A stretch of 64,000 nt of DNA. It comes from Podospora pseudocomata (lineage: Eukaryota; Ascomycota; Sordariomycetes; Sordariales; Podosporaceae). Shown piece by piece: positions 11,701 to 21,686 of the stretch; positions within the stretch are counted from its first letter, which is position 1; every line of letters starts with the position of its first letter. The position numbers and the translations under genes are program-made. The notes under the pieces are model-generated. The model did not search any database, was not told the DNA's origin, and worked only from the letters and a program-made list of their open reading frames with translations. Location of the stretch: positions 3,782,001 to 3,846,000 of the forward strand of contig NC_085890.1 in assembly GCF_035222375.1 (NCBI RefSeq), read 5' to 3'.

Positions 11701-13082
11701 GGAACGCCCTTATCGACACCATATGTGGAAACCAGACTGAGCAAGGAGAGGATGACTACGGCCGCAAGACGATCAGGAGTTGATTGGAGGAGGTACGGCG
11801 TCAGTTGGCTCCGAACAAGGTCGTCACTCGTCTTTTTCTGTCTCTTTTCGGACTCGACCGCCAGTTTTATCTCTTGGGAAATCCTACGCTGCAAGTCGGT
11901 ATGCCACTCGAAAAGCCTGGCGTTAAGACCAGGACTCGACAAGCCAAGTCCCATCTCGGACATTGCCTGACTTTCCTTGCGCCAACGGTCGACGGCGGCA
12001 TCGATTGTATCCTTCTCCAAGCGAGACTGTATCTCCCTCCGCTCCGCTGGAGAAAGAGAGCTGATGTCTCGGCCATCTGGGACCTCACTGAAGAGTGAAA
12101 TGGTCTTCTTTAGTGATGTGAGGCCAAGACCTTTTTGTGTTGTGGCAAGGACCTCGGGAGGAACGGTCGACTTGGAGTCGATGGAAGACTTGGTCTGGTT
12201 GAAGAATTGGGCTGTTTCATCGTTGATCTTGGGTGCCGGCTCGGGTTCGATGGGGGAAGGCTCGGCCACAGTGTAGGTGAGGGAAGGACTGATTTTTGCT
12301 ATCCTGGCCAGGTCCTCAGAGGACAAGATGTCGCCTAGATCCATCGTGGTGTTCTCGGGTAGCAGACTCATAAACCTATTCACCCGGGTCCGCAATCTGG
12401 AGCCGGTACAGCAAAGCAGTGACAGCTTCAGCATGTACCCGATGGTCTCGCTCCTGGCCGGCAGCACTCCATGAATCCGGGTTTCGTAGAGAGAGAAAAC
12501 GTCTTCGCCTGCCGACTTGCCAGACATTTCCACATCTTCCCCGCCCATCTCTATCCTCGCAATTCGGGCCCTCAAATAGGCGTGGTGGATCTGAAGCATT
12601 TCGAGCACCGAGAGACCGCCCAGTTCCTCGAGACGTCTGGCGACCATGGCGGCCCGCTCCAGTCTCCCGACCTTGATGCAGGCATCGAACATGGACAGGA
12701 GCTCGGCATGATCACCAGGAATGCCGGACTGGTTCATTCGACCTCGGGGGGGGCGCGGCAAATCGTCCGGGACTTGGACTGTGTTGGTGACATCAATGGG
12801 CCGCAGCTGATAGAGCGGAATTGCGTCGAGGGGGGCATTTTCGATATGTTGTTCGGTGACTGTTGTGGCGAGCTTTCTTTCGAAGCCAACAAGAGCACGG
12901 TATGTTTTCTTGGTTGACGGTCTTAACACGGGGCCTGTATTAAGGAAGCGTTGCGTCTCGGCGGGGACACGGCTTGAGCTGGAGGGGAGTGGGCATCTCG
13001 AGGGGTGTCGTGACGAGCTGGACGTCAGCAGGGTCCGGACTGGGAGTGTATGCCGGGTGGCTACTCGCGACCGAACGAGCAT
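8799..13082 (-). CDS. RPO41: mitochondrial DNA-directed RNA polymerase
   Basis: 1,427 residues, drawn as one exon. The first ATG is at 13082; the frame is open further upstream only from a TTG. The N terminus is Arg/Ser-rich without acids (MLVRSRVATRHTLPVRTLL), a good mitochondrial presequence. The C-terminal half is the T7-phage-type polymerase: DFRGRAYPVPTYLNHMG, HQDGTCNGLQHYAALGG (palm Asp near residue 900), the O-helix-like KQTVMTNVYGVTR, FPPNFIHSLDASHM and HDSFWTHA (second catalytic Asp near 1200). It ends DSK-like in SKYFFS, as family members do. Before that end there is a roughly 130-residue insert with EDGMEDGMEHGME repeats. A 75-nt in-frame segment (8978-8904) with GTGTCT donor, CCTAATAAT branch and CACAG acceptor could be an unrecognised intron. 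It transcribes the mitochondrial genome (N. crassa cyt-5 orthologue). Confidence 0.96.
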   Translation of the reverse strand: MLVRSRVATRHTLPVRTLLTSSSSRHPSRCPLPSSSSRVPAETQRFLNTGPVLRPSTKKTYRALVGFERKLATTVTEQHIENAPLDAIPLYQLRPIDVTNTVQVPDDLPRPPRGRMNQSGIPGDHAELLSMFDACIKVGRLERAAMVARRLEELGGLSVLEMLQIHHAYLRARIARIEMGGEDVEMSGKSAGEDVFSLYETRIHGVLPARSETIGYMLKLSLLCCTGSRLRTRVNRFMSLLPENTTMDLGDILSSEDLARIAKISPSLTYTVAEPSPIEPEPAPKINDETAQFFNQTKSSIDSKSTVPPEVLATTQKGLGLTSLKKTISLFSEVPDGRDISSLSPAERREIQSRLEKDTIDAAVDRWRKESQAMSEMGLGLSSPGLNARLFEWHTDLQRRISQEIKLAVESEKRQKKTSDDLVRSQLTPYLLQSTPDRLAAVVILSLLSLVSTYGVDKGVPLTRVVHHLASSVEEDIRVYKATQSIPKEMARTQKAREQKAKTLLKVAKARDYYAAKRGGQEEPTQAVNDGKVFSSDLPLPILEPRWPATTKTKFGALLLGAFLDTAKVTVVREHPETKELVSQMQPAFSHSTQLRRGKKVGVIVPNRALVDILKTEPRVEVLARHLPMVVEPEPWTKWEKGGFIEYPTSVVRAKAQEKDQQIYTEAAIERGDMEQMMKGLDVLGQTAWRINRKVFDVMLEAWNNGAEVANIPAVNPNLPMPPEPENLDDPLARRVWLKAVKAVENEKGGLHSQRCFMNFQLEIARAFRDQTFFFPHNLDFRGRAYPVPTYLNHMGADHMRGLLKFAKGKPLGTNGLRWLKIHLANVYGFDKASLAEREEFANENLQNALDSVRNPLNGNGWWLKAEDPWQCLATCFELTDALEHPDPTKFVSHLPIHQDGTCNGLQHYAALGGDAWGAEQVNLIPGERPADVYSAVADIVAKRIDHDADELKLDLAIALKGKIVRKVVKQTVMTNVYGVTRTGARKQILKQLDALYPTIEADTGINPNVLASYCTSKVFDALSSMFKGAHDIQKWLGEIGGRVCQSLNAEQLRRIAMEEQDEVEHQQAQQALYEADSHRPRPKKAASDEVAIMAPKRKSKSLRAVKNESTLEALKEKFLSTIVWTTPLRMPVVQPYRNTANRVIATCLQNLSLMDTNRSDPVNRRKQLQAFPPNFIHSLDASHMMLSALESDERGLTFAAVHDSFWTHASDVDIMSDIIRDSFIRIHEEDVIGRLKREFEARFGDSVYLATVVKNTPAGKAIEDWRKGFRMTARQELLLEVKRLKLLKSEVPSERLEGEEMVTPASILEKLGSPDSMVGAAEAVEAEADTTAAPEDGMEDGMEHGMEGEADATELLGEGEQTDESAQVSGKKWEKNLFSARKDKNFPNNTTQQQKVTVWLPLTFPDIPAKGDFDIQMLRQSKYFFS

Positions 13083-13542
13083 TGCTATGTGTGCGAGCTG
13101 GGGAGCTTCGGAAAGTGGGCGAGGGAGGTGGTGGGCGAAGAGTGCGCGGTCCGCGAGAATGGCGGGCGGGCGGGTCAATGATACATGAAACAGGCGTTTA
13201 TAGATGGCGAGACGCAAAAGGAGGGGTGTTTTGATGCAATAGGCCGGTCAAAAGAGGGCTGCCGGCGTCGAAATGGTCAACAGAAAAAGAGAAAAATCGA
13301 GTGCAGCGATACGTGATGATCGCCTCAAACTGATAACGCCCACAGCCAAAATTTTGCCCACCAGTCCCAACGCTGGTGCAGTCAGTGGGGATGAGCTCTG
13401 CCGTGACCAATCAGATGTGAGACAAGATTTTCCAGAAGGCGAAACGGAGCTGGTCTTCAACGGGCACGGACTCCTCCTGAAAACATCCCCCACGATATCA
13501 ACATCAACATCACGGCTCATTCAATTGCAAAACAAAACAATC
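13083..13542. promoter_or_regulatory. divergent promoter, RPO41 / ATP25
   Basis: 460 bp between the start codons of two divergent genes whose products both act in mitochondrial gene expression. No TATA box is obvious. The spacing suggests shared control, which is inference. Confidence 0.5.
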
Positions 13543-14649
13543 ATGGCCGGACCCTCTGTCACCGGAGCCATCCGCTGCTCATCTTGCACCCGGTCTGTCT
13601 TTCGAAGCTTAATTGGAAGCATCGCGGAATCCCGGACACCTCAAGCAGCACTTCGTTCCCAACGTTTGGTAACCCCGGCTGTTGGCTCAAGATATCATTC
13701 ATCTTTTCGAGCATCCCCGCCACTGAGGGGAGGACCCGCCTTGGAAGAAACTCTTCAAAGAGAAGAACTCGACGGATCCATTTCTTCATCGAACCTCGAC
13801 AGCAACAATGCAACCACAACCACGACCACCACTACTACCAGCAGCGAGCCATCCGATGTCCCTTGGTACCTCCAGGTTGAGCCGCCAAGACATCCCACGC
13901 TGATGCATGAGCCGCCACCATTGCCAGACATCCCCGAGGACTCGCCCAAAGTGATGGAACCTCTCCTCAAGTACATCTCAGAGGAATTGGGCATGGATGA
14001 TTTGTCCCTGGTCGACCTGCGTGATAGGGACCCTCCAGCGGCGATAGGCCAAGATGTCATCATGATTGTCGGCACAGCCCGCAGTGAGCGCCATCTTCAC
14101 GTCTCTGCTGATCGGTTGGTGCGATGGCTGAGAGGTCGTGGAATTGGTGCCGACGCGGATGGTCTCTTGGGTAGGAATGAGCTCAAGATCAAGTTGCGCC
14201 GTATCGCGCGCAAGGCCAAGATGCTGGGGACCGCGAGGAGTGCTCGTGCCGGTGATGATGGAATCACCACCGGTTGGATCTGCGTCAACCTGGGAAACGT
14301 TGGTGGGTCGAGAAGGGAGGTTCAGATGGTAGACGAGGAGGGGAGGTCCATGGGTTTTGGCGTGCCCCCGACAGGGGCCTCGGTTATTGTTCAGATGTTG
14401 ACTGAGAGCAGGCGCCAAGAGTTGGATTTGGAAAATCTTTGGGAAGAGATGGGTAGGGAGGCTGTTGAGACCTACGAACGCCCACCGCCCCTCCGACGGG
14501 ACTTCAGTGGATACAAGGCGTATGCCGGTCGTCGTACCAGGTCAGAGGGATATCGTCCTCGACGCATTCGCGAATTCTCTACCGCTGCGGTACCTCAAGG
14601 GACAATAGGGGCTCTTGCGGTGAAGGCGTTCAGGAATGGGCGTGGTTGA
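13543..14649 (+). CDS. ATP25: short Atp25 protein with only the RsfS-like half
   Basis: 368 residues, no intron. ATG at 13543 follows an A-rich leader (AACAATCATGGCC); the upstream 90 open codons look like 5' UTR. Residues 1-60 are basic and hydroxylated (mitochondrial presequence). A Thr run lies near 90-97. Residues about 140-300 form the RsfS/Iojap domain: VIMIVGTARSERHLHVSAD, then WICVNLGNVGG. Bacterial RsfS binds uL14 and keeps ribosomal subunits apart. In yeast, Atp25 is about 610 residues and is cut into an RsfS-like half and a half that stabilises the ATP9 mRNA. Here the protein stops about 23 residues after REF-STA (343-348), which matches an R-x-F/S mitochondrial processing site. 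The second half is absent. Confidence 0.87.
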   Translation: MAGPSVTGAIRCSSCTRSVFRSLIGSIAESRTPQAALRSQRLVTPAVGSRYHSSFRASPPLRGGPALEETLQREELDGSISSSNLDSNNATTTTTTTTTSSEPSDVPWYLQVEPPRHPTLMHEPPPLPDIPEDSPKVMEPLLKYISEELGMDDLSLVDLRDRDPPAAIGQDVIMIVGTARSERHLHVSADRLVRWLRGRGIGADADGLLGRNELKIKLRRIARKAKMLGTARSARAGDDGITTGWICVNLGNVGGSRREVQMVDEEGRSMGFGVPPTGASVIVQMLTESRRQELDLENLWEEMGREAVETYERPPPLRRDFSGYKAYAGRRTRSEGYRPRRIREFSTAAVPQGTIGALAVKAFRNGRG

Positions 14650-14823
14650 GGACCCATTGAGGCAACTACCAGGTATGATGTGAGCTGTAATGGTTAGTTT
14701 ACAACACTGCACTGTGTCTGCATGCAACCTTTTGTTACACAACAATGGCATGTCCTTGGCAAATCAGCGTGAAAAAGTCTCTGGGTATGAAGGCTTTGTG
14801 TCACACTCAATTTTCTGTTTCTT

Positions 14824-16110
14824 TTACAACCTCGCAGACTCCTTCATGACCTCTCTCAACATGGGAGCCACCTGCTTTCTGCTACTCCCAACATCCATCT
14901 GCCTCCAACACGCCCTCCACTCACCACCCTCCTCCCCATCCAGTTCTCCATTGTTCCATTTCTCCAGCCCCAGTGACCCCCCATTCTTCTCGGCAAATCT
15001 TCTCGCGACCTTCACAGCGTCCTGACCACCCAACCCCCAAACAAGCAGCTCCCTCGTAAAGACACCGCCCGGTTTGGAGACTGTCATAACCGCCGCAATA
15101 TCCAGCTGCTGCTCCTTGGCCCAGTCCTTAAGAGCAGCCAAGAACGTCTGCTTATCCCCTACCTCAGCCAAGCAAGTCTCAAAGCCCTGAACAACGGTTG
15201 ATACCCCCAAGTTCAGCGACCCGTCGGTCCACTTTTTGTAATCCTTTCTGAGAATGTCGCGGTAGGACAGGTGAAGGATACTATCCTTCAGCTCCGAAAG
15301 ATGATCAAAATACTTCTCTCTGTCGTATCTTGGCCTGTTTGACCTGGCAACACTGAGAGTGGCAACAAGCTTCTCCTCCGCATACGCTGCGGCATTGACA
15401 TCCCAGTCTGTGGTCTTATCTTTTGAAGTGAGTTTGACAGTGTCGATCAAGATGGGAGCCATGGCCACCCTGGCCAGTTCCTCGTCGATTTCTTGGTGGC
15501 TTTGGAGCTGATCCCAGATTGGTTCGCACTGTGAGAGAACGAGACTCATGCAGCTGCCGCATTTGGCGAATACTCTTGGTTGGGCGTCGGGGGGGATGAT
15601 GCCCTCGTCATCGTGGTGGTCGACGCAGCCTACGACGGATTTGTCGTAACCGCGCTTAGTGAGGTCGCCGGTGAGGACGTTGTGGTCGACTAGGTACCAT
15701 TTTGTTGCTGATGGTGGCAGATCAGAAGGTGAAGGGAGGTCGGAGAGGGTGATCAGGTCGTCTGGGGTGACTGAATTGGAGGAGGGGGGGAAGATTGCGT
15801 TGAGCTCAGCACGGAGGGCAAGGTCGGCACGGGGAAGGTTGGAGAGCGGGATGTGGAGAGCTGACTGGGATGAAGGGGCATGGGTGCGGAAGTAGGCATA
15901 GAGGACGGCTGAGCAAATTGAATCCAGGTCTGACAAAGACTGTCAGTGAGATGAGATAAGATGGGTATAAAGGTGTGTGTATGATGGGGGCATACCAGCA
16001 GACTCATTTCCTACCACAAAAGTAAGAGGATTCGGTCTTTGAGATGGAGGTGCCGTGAGTGCCTTGCGGGCTGTAGCCAAAAATGACTTGAGGGACACCC
16101 TCTGTGCCAT
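14824..16110 (-). CDS. PPX1: exopolyphosphatase (DHH family)
   Basis: 406 residues; exons 16110-15996 and 15929-14824, with a 66-nt intron (GTATGC donor, TGTCAG acceptor). Splicing restores the first metal-binding motif GNESADLDS (34-42), which neither exon carries alone. Further motifs are VDHN (Asp near 120) and the family signature DHH at 142-144 in CVDHHDDEG, followed by the DHHA2 C-terminal domain. It hydrolyses inorganic polyphosphate from the chain end to orthophosphate with Mg/Mn, in cytosol and mitochondria in yeast. The N terminus MAQRVSLKSFLATARKAL is weakly amphipathic, so mitochondrial import is possible but unproven. Stop-to-stop distance to the Atp25 gene is 174 bp (convergent). 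Confidence 0.94.
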
Positions 16111-16700
16111 GGTGAATTGCACTTTTGGTGAGGATTCTGTGAAGATTCTCCGACTTGAGATGAATGAACTTGCAGCTCGTCTGACCTATATGTCAACCTC
16201 TGGCTCCTTCAGAGGCTCCTTCGACTTGGAGTAAAGATACGTACGTAGCACAACGGCAGGTCCGGAGAAAATTGCCCTTCTCGTGTTAAGGTTCCCGTCA
16301 AGAGTAGCCGTCGGGTATCACACGAGCACAACAGCCTTGCTTGCCTTGTCAGTGTAAATTTAGATGTCAAACAGGGAAGTCCCCATGAGGAACCCAGGGA
16401 CCCAGGACCCGGCAAGCAACGGCTCTTGGCGCTGTCACGGCCCGACAGAACCCTGGAACGCCGTGGCGGGTGGGGGCCGCTTCTCCGACAACGGCCGAGC
16501 TTGAATACGGGAAGGTCCACTCGCGCCTTATCATCTCATCGGTGTCATTGATAAGCCCCGCCGTTGAGCTGCCATCTCATCTCACCCAACACCATTTGTT
16601 TTGTCGTGATAGCGCTTCATGATAGTCATTCAGTAACCAGCTGTGTTTTCTTTTTGGACACATCTCAGCTCATACCTACTGTCAACACCACACCAGCAGC
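16111..16700. other. divergent intergenic region, 590 bp
   Basis: Lies between the exopolyphosphatase and glutamine-amidotransferase start codons. It presumably holds both promoters; no clear motif or RNA gene was seen. The open frame 16209-16520 on the minus strand has no supporting features. Confidence 0.5.
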
Positions 16701-17531
16701 ATGGCACCCATCCGCCTCGCCATCCTCGAAGCTGACACTCCGGTCCCCCAAGCCAACGAAAAGTACAAGGGCTACCTCGGCATTTTTACTCACCTCTTCA
16801 GACGTGCTGTGGACCCTGAACCTCTTGAATCAATTTTGACCATCACGGGCCATGACATTGTCGCCTTTCCCTCCACCGCCTACCCCGACCTCGACTCGAT
16901 AGACGCAGTCCTTATCACCGGCTCAAAGTACAACTCGTTCGATAATGACGACTGGATATTGTCCCTGGTGGAATTCACCCGCAAAGCTCTCATCCATCCC
17001 CGCGTAAAAGTAATAGGCGTCTGCTTCGGGCATCAGATCGTGGCCAGGGCAATGGGATGTCTCGTTCAACGAAGTGACAAGGGGTGGGAGGTCTCAGTGA
17101 CGGAAACGACTCTCACAGACAAGGGAAAGCAAATATTTGGAAACCACCAAAGTCTTGTACGTTGCCCCTCTCCCCTATCCTTTTCACCTATTCTAATAAC
17201 AATCCACCAGAAAATCCAACAAATGCACCGCGACCAAGTCTACGGCATCCCCGCTGGCGCCCAACTCCTCGCCTCCACCGAAAAGTGCCCCAACCACGGC
17301 TTCCTCGTTCCCAACCGTGTCATCACCATCCAAGGCCACCCGGAATTCACCTCTGAAATCATGAACGAAGTCCTCGTCTTGCGGCATGGCACCGGCTTGT
17401 TTACTGACGAAGTGTACGAGTCTGGCGTGCAGCGCAATGGCGATCACCACGACGGGGTGGATGTCACCGAAGTGTTTATCCAATTTCTTCAGGGCGAGTT
17501 CGATGAAGAAGAAGATCCAGCGCAAAAATAG
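16701..17531 (+). CDS. class I glutamine amidotransferase-like protein
   Basis: 258 residues; exons 16701-17156 and 17211-17531. The 54-nt intron (GTACGT donor, TTCTAATAAC branch site, CACCAG acceptor) is a multiple of three without a stop, so an unspliced reading would add 18 residues between NHQSL and KIQQM. The GATase fold is shown by GVCFGHQ with nucleophile Cys108 and by GHPEF with His195 and Glu197, a complete catalytic triad. There is no fused synthase domain, so the acceptor substrate is unknown. Closest in type to the stand-alone yeast YLR126C-like group. Such proteins hydrolyse gamma-glutamyl amides or remove glutamyl caps. The C-terminal tail is acidic (EFDEEEDPAQK). Cytosolic location is inferred from the lack of a targeting signal. 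Confidence 0.92.
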   Translation: MAPIRLAILEADTPVPQANEKYKGYLGIFTHLFRRAVDPEPLESILTITGHDIVAFPSTAYPDLDSIDAVLITGSKYNSFDNDDWILSLVEFTRKALIHPRVKVIGVCFGHQIVARAMGCLVQRSDKGWEVSVTETTLTDKGKQIFGNHQSLVRCPSPLSFSPILITIHQKIQQMHRDQVYGIPAGAQLLASTEKCPNHGFLVPNRVITIQGHPEFTSEIMNEVLVLRHGTGLFTDEVYESGVQRNGDHHDGVDVTEVFIQFLQGEFDEEEDPAQK

Positions 17532-18708
17532 AAGGCTCCACATTTACCTAGCGACAGATTCGAAATGCATGCCGAAGATGCTGAATAACACGTATCTTCC
17601 CTGTTTACCGTGTACTTGGTAGTGCGAGTGAAAAAGAAACGCTTTTGGGTTACGCATTCAGTCCAGAGCACTTCACACCGATATCATGTTGCCACAATAC
17701 CTCCATCACCTCACAGTCCTTTTACCATTAGACCTCTCTTCAGGTGGTCAGATTGATGGAGAGGTGCCGTATCCAAGCTCAAGTCTCACCCCCTGTCCCC
17801 ACTAAACAACCCCCCCTGACACCCCCAGATCTCCCTCCGCCGATCACCCGCCCACACCATCTCCGCGCCCCAAGATAGATCGCGATCATCACACCTCCCA
17901 CCTTCCATTTTTATCTCTTTGTCCCCTGACTCTATTTAGGCAGCAACAGCAGCATGTCTCAGTCAAAGAGCACAAATGTCGCACTCTTTTCAAAGTCTAG
18001 ACCCAACCTTCCCCTCCGCAAATTATGTCATTGAGCAGAATATGTCTTGGTGGACCCTGACGATCACACCATCCGCTTTTGCTCCGGACTGATAACTTGC
18101 GAATAGGTTGCTCGGCTGTCGATGCGTTGCTGAATGTAAGATACACCGAAGCAAGACCTCACGCACTAGAGGACAAATCACCGACGTGGTGCCTAGCTGA
18201 CTTTGAATGGGTAGATACCTAGTGAAGCGTTGATGTTGATGTGATGTTTCTGCCATGGGCATGGTATATCCAAAGTAAGAATGACCATGACTGACGGTAT
18301 TCCTCAACTCAAGCCTGCCCACCTGCTTCATCCTCAACTACCCATGATCATAGCACAAACCCCAAACGATCATCGTAAATGCCTGGCTTCAAGGCCAATG
18401 TAATTCCTATCTGACTGACTGCTAACACTGTCTACCGCAGCCCAGCCTGTTCCATCCACCGTTTCCCACCTCAACCTATGCAAATGCTCTCATCCCACCT
18501 AGAGAAGAAAAGGAAAAACGCCATGAAAGAACAATGGGGGTATACCGGTATAGATCCATCTTTTTGCCCTTATAACGCCATTTGACCCATGAAAACACAA
18601 CAAACCAAAAAAAACAAAAAAACAAAGAAAAAAAGCTGAATGCATGAACCACCCCTAAAAAACCTCCCCATATACCTTAGTGAAAATGAATAATGCACCC
18701 TGTAACCC
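17532..18708. other. convergent intergenic region, 1.18 kb
   Basis: Holds the 3' ends of the amidotransferase and the receptor gene. A-rich runs near 18595-18640 suit a 3' UTR of the minus-strand gene read from the other strand. No gene or RNA was seen. Confidence 0.55.
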
Positions 18709-20905
18709 TCAAACCGCAGCACTTTGACTCCTCTCCCCTCTTTCCCTTCTCCTTCCAGAATGAACCCTCATCGGTGTTGACTTCGCCGTCATCTCTTCCC
18801 CCTCCGGCTCGTCTTCCTCCTCATCACTATCTATCCCTATCCTCTCCAAATCCACATCCCACCACTCCCTCTCCCGTGCATGAACCGCCCTAACCCCCCT
18901 ATTTATAGCCCGCCTCTCACTCAAAATCTCCCCTTCCCTCCTTTCCCTCGCCAACCTCCCATCCACCAGCATTTCTTCCCTCGTTCTGCCCGCCGTGGTC
19001 CCCCCCCCGGCCTTCGTGCTACTCCCCGCCCACCCAAAATAATACCCCAACCGCTTCCTCACCACCTCCCCCACCTTTCGTCCACTCGCATGCCTCCACG
19101 GCTGCTCCCTCACCGCAAAAAGCATGCAGTCCACCATTCCTTGCACGCTCAGGCTCAAAATCCCCAGAATCAGCAACCACTGCGGGTCGTTCTTCTTGAC
19201 CGAGTCATCATACCCCATGACGTGGCTCACAAAGGGAAAGGTCCAGATGATCATGTACACGAGAGGATATACGAAAAGTGACCGTAATTGGCGGCGGATT
19301 TTCTCCCGGTTCTTGCTCACGTCGCTGCCGCCGGCGGGCTCAAACGCTAGAGTGGAGGCGTTTAGGTAGGTCGCCCCCACGGGATAGTTTCCCGCCGTGT
19401 TGGTCTGTGTTGTTGTGCGAGTTCCACCCGACAAAAGTGTGCCCGCGGCGGAGGAACGGTTGGAGGGTCCGCGGCGGAGCATAGTAAAGATGTTAGGGAG
19501 GGAGAGGACCCGTTTGCTGTTGTTGGTCGCTCTCGAGGTGCTGGTGCTATACCGAGAATGCCCCCCGGTAGGGTCGAGACTGCCGGGGGCGGTCGCGTAG
19601 AGGGGTCGGTCGAAGAAAGTGTCACTCGGTGAGGATGCTGGGTATGGATCGCCGAGCACCGTGGCGCGCCGGAGAGACTGTTGCCCTGCTATTGGGACGG
19701 CGGAGACAGGAGAGGCCGCGTGAGCCGCTGGTGGCGGTGAGGGTAAGCCTGGATCCACCGCCGACAGAGGGTCATGCATGTCGTCGATTGACACGTCTGG
19801 TGATGTGGTTGCCTGGTTGAAGCCGCCCCAGTTCCATTGGATCGACCGCCTGGGCTGAGAAACCGGTGTTCTAGACGGGGAGCCCCCCGCATCGGTGTTT
19901 CCTGTGTCCTCCACCCGCAACGTGCCGACGGAGGATGCGGACATTTGCCGCGTCTTCACGAGGTTGATCGTGTCAGTAGTAGAGGTTCGTTTCGAACTGG
20001 GTGTCGATGGAATAAGTCCGTGATAAGAGATTCGCGGTAGCGTTAATGCGGGGGAGCTGAGCTGTCGCTGGTGTCCGTCTGGTTGCTGATATGTTTGATC
20101 CGCACCGCTCATTCGCCGTGGAGGCGGCAGACTAGTGGAACTCCTTCTCCCATAGTCGTCCATCCGCTTCCTGATGTAGATGTAAATAAAAGCGTATATA
20201 CCAATGATGCTGGCACATATCAGATACCGTGGTATCCAGCTCAGTGCCAGCCTGGACCAACCATTGTCGGTCCGGAGGTAGCAGTAGTGTCCCACATTCT
20301 CAAACCCGTTGCCATTGATAAAAGCCAAACAAGCGGTGGAAACTGGAAACAGGTAAAAGACCGAGTATGCCAAGTGTCGGTAAGGGTAGAGGCCGGATTT
20401 CGGTCGGAATATATACATGACGGAATGCAGCGCAATGAGTAGAATGGCGACATCTGAGGATTCAATGCCGATGGCGAGGGCAAAGCCGCTGAACTGGCAG
20501 AAAGCTGAATCCGACTCGATGGTCCCTTGATATAAGCTGACAAGCGGAAAGACAACGAAGGCGGCGGACTTGACAAAGTCACTTTGGACCAGCAACAAGA
20601 TCAACCTGCATTCTTTGTTAGTCCATGTTCCAATAACTGAACCAAACGTGGATGGGCACTTGCTCGTGCCGGAAACTTCGCCTCATCTTGACAAACCAGT
20701 AGAGGGTGGATAATGTCGAGACGACGCTGACCGAAGCAAAGGTGAGAGACAATATTGTCAGGATGTAGACTGTGTGTTCTGTGTGTTGGTCATCGGCCAC
20801 GTATCGGCTCGTGATCGGTGACATCAGGTCGACCGGCACGGAGCTCCGTACGCTCGCTGGAGACGAGCCGTGGAGAAGCTCCATCATGGCAGAGAAAAAA
20901 ACCAT
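18709..20905 (-). CDS. Git3/Gpr1-type G-protein-coupled receptor
   Basis: 712 residues; exons 20905-20664 and 20605-18709. The 58-nt intron starts GCAAGT rather than GT, has an ACTAAC branch site and ends TGCAG. This GC-AG join gives RRSFRHELILLLVQSDF, the continuous family motif at the end of helix 1 and start of helix 2; no GT donor nearby restores it. Seven membrane segments are visible: about 47-72, 82-106, helices 3-5 up to about 240, then after a long (about 270-residue) Ser/Thr-rich third loop, helices 6 (about 523-545) and 7 (about 558-583). The last part, FPFVSHVMGY to AVREQPWRHA, is the Git3 C-terminal domain. By family these plasma-membrane receptors sense glucose, amino acids or related cues and signal through a G-alpha to cAMP/PKA. 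The ligand is unknown. Confidence 0.9.
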
Positions 20906-21656
20906 CCTTCCACCCACTGGCTAGACGAGAGGTCCAGCTACCGTTGAATATGATGTCCATGAAGGCGGCGGCACATATTTGGTTGGGATTGGGTCGTCGG
21001 CTTCGGTGGTGGTGGTGGTCAGCAAACGTCGCCGAGCAGGTTCCCTAGAGTCGAGGGTCCATGGAGCCAAGATAGAAAGAGGTAATGCTGAAATGCAGCC
21101 AGAACTGCGGGTGTCGTAAAAGAGTAGAAAAGGGAAGAGTGAGCAGAGGTGTGGCTTCCAACTACCGAGGATATAAGGTACGAGGTATGAAGTGCCTGGG
21201 GAGGCAAAGTGGACCAGCACAGGGCCGGTAAAAAAGCTGTTTTCAAAGAAAGAAAAGGAATTGGCCAGGAAATAGTTGACGGCAGCCGCGAGCGGTGGAA
21301 TGTTTGTTGTTGACTCGCCTACGCAGCACACAGCTTGGCAAAAGACCAGAGACCTTCGGAACTTGGAATCTTTCTCAAGGGACACGGGCATGCGGCATCA
21401 CAAACAAGATGGGTATCAAAAAACAGCCCCAAGGAAATGAAAAGCGAATCTTTCCGGAAAAAAAAGAAATACAAAAATGCACACCTGTGTAGGTGGCAGG
21501 CGCCCGGAACAAGGAACGATGGGCCGTGGGGCGGTCGAGGTGGAAGCGATCAACATGATCATATCCAGGACATGGACCTGGGTCGGGATTGGCTCCCCGG
21601 AGTTGCTTTCTGACCACAACTCAACTCTGAACAGTAGCACATACAAAAGAAAAGGC

Positions 21657-21686
21657 TCCCTCTCTCTCTGCGATCAGAGAGAGGGA
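21657..21686. repeat. perfect inverted repeat, 11-bp arms, 8-nt loop
   Basis: Arms TCCCTCTCTCT (21657-21667) and AGAGAGAGGGA (21676-21686) flank CTGCGATC. The CT-rich arm is partly a dinucleotide repeat, so chance is possible. If transcribed into the receptor 5' leader it would form a stable hairpin. Confidence 0.6.
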
